From positions 1-46,619 of the forward strand of contig MFNE01000022.1 of the NCBI GenBank assembly GCA_001783695.1: a stretch of 46,619 nucleotides of DNA, in the 5' to 3' direction. The stretch is from Candidatus Lambdaproteobacteria bacterium RIFOXYD2_FULL_50_16 (GTDB lineage: Bacteria > SAR324 > XYD2-FULL-50-16). Below, one piece after another: positions 43,801 to 46,619 of the stretch. The notes beneath the pieces were generated by a model. It was not told where the DNA came from. It did not search any database and worked only from the letters and a program-made list of their open reading frames with translations. Both the position numbers and the translations under genes were made by a program. Each line of letters opens with the position of its first letter. Position 1 is the first letter of the stretch.

Positions 43801-43960
43801 ACTTGTTGATGGGCTTATAACAGACACTGATTCTCTGTTCGCCTATGAAAATTGTAGTATGAATCACACGAGCGGTCTTCCGGGTCGCATAACCGGCAAT
43901 ATTACCAAGATTAGGACACTGATGGGTAAGATGGAACAGACTGAGCCAATACCTGATTAA
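40862..43960 (+). CDS. Large VPA1262-like protein with phospholipase-D-like motifs
   Basis: 1032-aa soluble protein. From memory it resembles the VPA1262 family (N-terminal domain through QAKHHL-like block is not certain), large proteins found near restriction genes. Around residues 376-383 it reads WIIDPYLS, and at 447 HDRFLLRF, followed by SNSLSTYGENFPF; this is the pattern of PLD-like nucleases in which the HxK His is followed by Asp and Arg. The C-terminal ~500 residues are helical, with no recognised domain. The AT-rich coding differs from the flanking GC-rich genes. It is the last plus-strand gene of the cluster. Confidence 0.6.
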   Translation: MSFFSLFSAFLQLDGETHMLFSCVLESPRTAEKPLLEDTEFLIEASAPLACKVKFFRAVIPDERLAVIVGEAQKSHQINLKYFCDEDSNLKISDYRKVLQLDSDSSQNQARFLFPAPESINYSTCPVEIFYTESQARLIKLMSDWDYEQTELFQEKILAELQRQTGLSFKTAYRFRLGCFEVYRSSHLQQFPYIQPTQSGFEIHPSTSGNDATHCIHVVLRDGEDIIFDRLLRLDPSNVVQVNINGPFNNIEITYFDKQGNLLHKEHRSDIDEGITINMQISSGGAKRIEDELTMYLERRNQPESPKAAEVDTGLISNPIVIQSDKSLVKQNKRALSRLFLKADSQLKGNFFKEKDEKGKAYSWLIDFINGSKSIWIIDPYLSSKTVIQAFRRINHEVEVRAITSIGKGEEQIQKELETALAECGKDIACALQVVNLTKNDKGKLFHDRFLLRFDKEKPEAYMLSNSLSTYGENFPFTVMQLDWRTTDKVIAYFNEILSESGTDNKRLWDSREFHKQIKGQINDNWLLNSSFFQFGLNFILGGKFDLTDLAAQVEFGTYDEGGFILRKQESVGFKTNLDIFQDQLRKNVLAANIDALSVDELASILLAFGELAARCHADELKQELAAWLMNLAEKDSLTRVLNRIIAFYDKNAPFEAQHSLDIIYPKNDSLTRLFEVAEWIVQAPLEIRGRYYGLQRSAELIVPLFPLQIELGGLNQEEIIIKNILQGIIEALGYSQTHCSGKVIGNLLQSKMPIFKVIACCHLNQIDCSLEKLANQLKLNGISDELTILTLARKYKSFMHRFYCIKDRAGADVESHLENMSDISRKTCEIWEQSNVSERYLEAIYRSFFGKYKFALGFIEPLGNQREKQKFCQFLISQLEAEYGWLERSEEANGINDHEAEVLVWAAKAYQIAYPEKIFERVGEWDKTFVAFAKGRLEKPLYKGNTSNLCNRMAALYFFISEAVLCFLAHETIPCKLSVLVDGLITDTDSLFAYENCSMNHTSGLPGRITGNITKIRTLMGKMEQTEPIPD

Positions 43961-44141
43961 AATTTGAGTAGAAGCGGTTCACTGCGAAAGCATTAGGTGC
44001 GATAAGGAGCGCGATAAAAACTAATTGCAAAACCTCGCATAACTGGCGGGGTCGTGAAAGAATCGAACTTCCCAGCGAACTTCTACAGCCCGCTCGCTCG
44101 ATTTTGAAGGTGTCAATCCTGTCTCGACGTCCTTGCTTGTG

Positions 44142-45503
44142 CTAGCCTATCAAAATCCATTTGCCTTCTTTCCGCCCCCCAACCCGCTCTAGCCGCCCTT
44201 CATCCTTCAACTGTTTAATCTGCTTCTCTACGGTGCTAACCCCCAGGCCGAAGGCCTCTGCGATAGCGGCAATGGTGATGCTAGGGTCTTCGGTAATTAA
44301 CTGGATGATTTGATCTGATCTGTTTCCCGTATTCTTTCCCGTACTCTTTCCCTTATCTTTTTGTTCTTGCTCAATGTTCTTTCCCGTATTCTTTTCCTCA
44401 TTCCTTTGTTCGTGTTCAATCTCCAATGCCAGTGGATCAATGGGAAACTGAGCCCGGATGAAATTGGGTGTGATGGCGAAGGATTCGCGGGGATAGGACT
44501 TGAGGATGCGAGGCATGCCGGAGCCCAATTGTTCCACAAAACCCAAATCCTTGAAGACGCGCATCAGGACTTTGTTCCGGGGCGAGGAGTAACCCGAGAA
44601 AAACTCTTCTTCGGCTAGGCCCGGCGGTATGGAGCCTGCCGAGGTGATTTCGATGCGGTCGGAGAACAGTTCGATCTTGGGGACGGCTTCGTTGGTGTAG
44701 TCGTTGTGGATTAGGGCGTTGATGATGGCTTCCCTAAGGGCGATGGCGTTCCACAGGCGGCGGGTGATCCGCTCCTTGGAGGTGATGCGCGTCACCGAGC
44801 GGTTTTCCACCTCCAGGCGGTCCAAGACCTGATTGCAGGACTTGATCAACGAGCAATACCCGTATTCCTCGTTTTCGATCAGGTCTTCCCGGTCGGTGGC
44901 CCGATACTTGGCGACCTTGACCGAATTCCCGTTTTGGTCGGCCAGGAGATAGGCGGCATAGTTGTAATCGCCCTCTTCGGTCAGCAGTTCCAGGTTGGCG
45001 GCGAACTGCGGGCCGAGGTCGAAACCCTTCTCTTGGTAGTAGATGCGCAGCTGCTCGAAGTGCAGGTCTGGGCGGGGGGAGCGGATGCGGCTGATCGAGT
45101 TGCGGGTGCGCTTGGCAAAGCGTTCCTCGATCATTCGGGTCGTCATGGGCTCGCTGGCGCTGCCAATGCGGAGGAAGCAGCCCTTCTCAGAAAGACCAAA
45201 TTTCTTGAGGTAGTAGGGCTTTTCCGGCCCACTTGCTAGGGTGATCTTAACGATCTGCTTCTCCTCACGCACCTCCAACAGCACATCAAAGAGCCCCATG
45301 CATGAGGGCAGAATATTGGTCTTGAGCCGGTCCTTGACCTTCAGTTGAACACCGTCTGCGTCCTCCAGCCCAACCACCACACCGGCCTTGTCGATCCCCA
45401 GATAAACTATGCCGCCCTCAGGAGCATTGAGGAAGGCGACCACCTCTTTCTCCAGGGATTCGGTCAATTCCTGTTTGTATTCGATGCGGTGGGACTCGAT
45501 CAC
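44142..45503 (-). CDS. AlbA_2 (Schlafen-like) ATP-binding regulator with winged helix
   Basis: 453-aa protein. The N-terminal AlbA_2/Schlafen AlbA_2 domain has EYKQEL...VVAFLNAPEGGIVYLGID. The middle shows a HATPase-like stretch with LREAIINALIHNDY and a segment LFSDRIEITSAGSIPPGL. The C-terminal ~75 residues form a winged helix (AIAEAFGLGVSTVEKQIKQL). A linker rich in NTGKN repeats (44325-44400 in DNA) separates the two parts. Start is GTG at 45503 with AAGG 9 bases upstream. Such proteins often regulate transcription in accessory loci. It converges on the VPA1262-like gene. Confidence 0.8.
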   Translation of the reverse strand: MIESHRIEYKQELTESLEKEVVAFLNAPEGGIVYLGIDKAGVVVGLEDADGVQLKVKDRLKTNILPSCMGLFDVLLEVREEKQIVKITLASGPEKPYYLKKFGLSEKGCFLRIGSASEPMTTRMIEERFAKRTRNSISRIRSPRPDLHFEQLRIYYQEKGFDLGPQFAANLELLTEEGDYNYAAYLLADQNGNSVKVAKYRATDREDLIENEEYGYCSLIKSCNQVLDRLEVENRSVTRITSKERITRRLWNAIALREAIINALIHNDYTNEAVPKIELFSDRIEITSAGSIPPGLAEEEFFSGYSSPRNKVLMRVFKDLGFVEQLGSGMPRILKSYPRESFAITPNFIRAQFPIDPLALEIEHEQRNEEKNTGKNIEQEQKDKGKSTGKNTGNRSDQIIQLITEDPSITIAAIAEAFGLGVSTVEKQIKQLKDEGRLERVGGRKEGKWILIG

Positions 45504-45531
45504 TATCTGCGCCTTGGCTGGTTGATCATCC

Positions 45532-45565
45532 TTTGGCCCCCTTGCCCAAGGGCAATGTGGCCAAA
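45532..45565. promoter_or_regulatory. Nested palindrome upstream of the AlbA_2 gene
   Basis: TTTGGCC (45532) pairs with GGCCAAA (45559), and inside it TTGCCC (45542) pairs with GGGCAA (45550). It lies ~30 bases upstream of the GTG start of the AlbA_2 gene and could be an operator or cruciform. The stretch 45504-45862 holds no gene I can support besides this and the promoter below. Confidence 0.4.
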
Positions 45566-45808
45566 GGGCATGCTAGGGGCCAGGATATAGCGGTCTGCCT
45601 GCCTTGGCAAGCTGGATTACTCCTGGCGCAAACAGGGGGCGAAGTTTGCTTGCTCCCTAATGCCAGATTGTCCCAAAAGTTCGTCGCCCATTGCCGGGAT
45701 TCACCCCCTAGCGGGCGTTCTTTGGGTAGTCTGAAAGCTTCTCTCCGGCGACCGGCGAGTTAAACCCATTCACCCCCGTCCCGGCCAAATCCCGCATCCC
45801 CGCTTGTC

Positions 45809-45837
45809 TTGACCTTCGCACTGGCATTGACTATCCT
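45809..45837 (+). promoter_or_regulatory. Sigma70-like promoter of the toxin-antitoxin pair
   Basis: TTGACC (45809-45814), a 17-base spacer and TATCCT (45832-45837), 25 bases before the DUF433 ATG. Confidence 0.65.
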
Positions 45838-45862
45838 GAAAGCAACGCCAAGGAGTTGCCCT

Positions 45863-46090
45863 ATGAACGCTCAAATCAATCGCATCACCTTCGACCCCCT
45901 GATTTGCCACGGAAAACCCTGCATACGGGGCTTGCGGTATCCGGTGGAGATGATCCTTGAGCTTCTGGCCTCTGGCATGAGCCATGAGGAAATCAGGGCC
46001 GATTACGCCGATTTGGAGCCCGAAGACCTGTTCGCTTGCCTCGCTTACGCCGCCCGGACGACCCGCGTTCAAGCGGTCTTGCCTGAATGA
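45863..46090 (+). CDS. DUF433-family antitoxin
   Basis: 75-aa protein with INRITFDPLICHGKPCIRG, then VEMILELLASGMSHEEI and DYADLEPEDLFACLAYAA, the standard blocks of DUF433 (winged-helix, VapB-like antitoxin in COG2442 terms). AAGGAG lies 7 bases before the ATG at 45863; the frame is open further upstream. Its stop overlaps the toxin ATG (ATGA), as usual for this pair. The antitoxin is intact although its toxin gene is broken. Confidence 0.88.
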   Translation: MNAQINRITFDPLICHGKPCIRGLRYPVEMILELLASGMSHEEIRADYADLEPEDLFACLAYAARTTRVQAVLPE

Positions 46091-46439
46091 AGTTCCTGGT
46101 TGACGCCCAACTCCCATACCGTCTGGCGGAGTTTCTGCGGTCCAAGGATTAGATGTTCTCCACTGCCTCGACCTGCCCCAAGGAAACAAAACCACGGACC
46201 CGGAGATTCTTCAAATCTCCATGGCCCAGAGCCGGGTGGTCATCACCAAAGACCGAGATTTTCAGCATAGTTTTTTAATTTCCGGCAAACCTTATAAGCT
46301 GGTGCTGGTGTCCACCGGCAACATCGGGAATACCGCTCTTTTGGAGCTTTTCAAAGATCACTTGGCCCAACTCCTGGCGGTCCTAGAAACCCACCACTAC
46401 CTTGAGATTGGGGCCAACCAACTGCTGCTCCACGGGTAG
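46087..46439 (+). pseudogene. DUF5615-family PIN-like toxin with a frameshift
   Basis: The frame from ATG 46087 reads MKFLVDAQLPYRLAEFLRSKD and stops at 46150. A +1 frame then continues LDVLHCLDLPQG, VVITKDRDFQHSF, KLVLVSTGNIGN and LLLHG to the TAG at 46437. The total, 353 bases, is one short of 118 codons; adding a single G before ATTAGATG restores the whole family sequence with its acidic PIN residues (D6, KDRD). It is either a real one-base loss or a sequencing error. The 180 bases after it (46440-46619) hold nothing I can support. Confidence 0.8.
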
Positions 46440-46619
46440 GTCATTCTTTTTGCCTTAAAAAAGCTATTTGCTGCGCCTTAAACCCGTTGGTTTATAACCC
46501 CTCAAACATCCCCCCCCGGCTAAATCCGCCGCCTTCTGCAACGATTCTAGACCCCTGCACGGTAAAAACCTCACATTTTCACTTTAACAATCTGATATAT
46601 ATTGCTATAGTTGGGTAGC

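Noticed and set aside
44325-44400. Short repeats resembling a CRISPR or minisatellite
   Set aside because: They encode the NTGKN-rich linker of the AlbA_2 protein; units are short and irregular and there are no spacers.
45533-45763. 76-codon plus-strand frame between the AlbA_2 and DUF433 genes
   Set aside because: There is no ribosome-binding site or recognisable domain, and it overlaps the palindrome upstream of the AlbA_2 gene.

Overview
The window reads as a chromosome segment from a Gram-negative bacterium. It has signal-peptide-bearing beta-barrel proteins, an IHF/HU protein, a DsbD-type periplasmic domain and a DNAJ_related protein. Together these suggest a proteobacterium of uncertain class; nothing here fixes the genus. 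Genes are tightly packed, with many ATGA or TAATG junctions, and several start at GTG or TTG.

Positions 1-26825 are mostly housekeeping: the 5' end of purD, a TrpB2-type tryptophan synthase, a 5'-nucleotidase-like protein that has lost its metal ligands, an RsmB-like rRNA methyltransferase, HPF, GloB, FolK, IHF/HU, a lone DsbD-alpha domain, an acyltransferase, MutM, RecQ, CCA-adding enzyme, TlyA and a YlqF GTPase. Two operons in this part stand out. One (17203 down to 11171) couples a 1243-aa hybrid histidine kinase to an ABC ATPase whose catalytic Glu and switch His are replaced, followed by two permeases. The other (20125 down to 18003) couples a small chemoreceptor-like coiled-coil protein to two tandem oxygen-sensor-like (ODP/flavodiiron) metallo-beta-lactamase proteins. 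Two secreted pentapeptide-repeat proteins and two outer-membrane barrel candidates lie at 22.3-25.1 kb.

A decayed IS3-family element (26848-27400), a TPR protein and an initiator tRNA-fMet gene with a near-consensus promoter mark the change to accessory DNA. From about 30.1 kb the content is mosaic: an orphan 399-aa protein, an excisionase-like HTH protein, relic ORFs, a ribbon-helix-helix candidate, a structured non-coding stretch and a membrane PH-domain protein.

After these comes a defence cluster (34121-43960): hsdM, a RhuM-Fic fusion, hsdS, a truncated dinD, hsdR carrying four tandem CxxCx4CxC units, a small two-helix membrane protein and a 1032-aa VPA1262-like protein with phospholipase-D-like motifs. 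Between rhuM-fic and hsdS a 22-codon mini-ORF repeats the C-terminal tail of HsdM, which suggests that rhuM-fic was inserted at the hsdM-hsdS junction. The right end holds an AlbA_2/ATPase regulator on the minus strand and a DUF433-DUF5615 toxin-antitoxin pair whose toxin gene is broken by an apparent one-base deletion.

The best candidates for an undescribed system are the chemoreceptor-like/ODP operon, the kinase-coupled ABC operon with a degenerate ATPase, and the rearranged type I restriction/RhuM-Fic/VPA1262 cluster. Family names come from recognised motifs, not from database searches.
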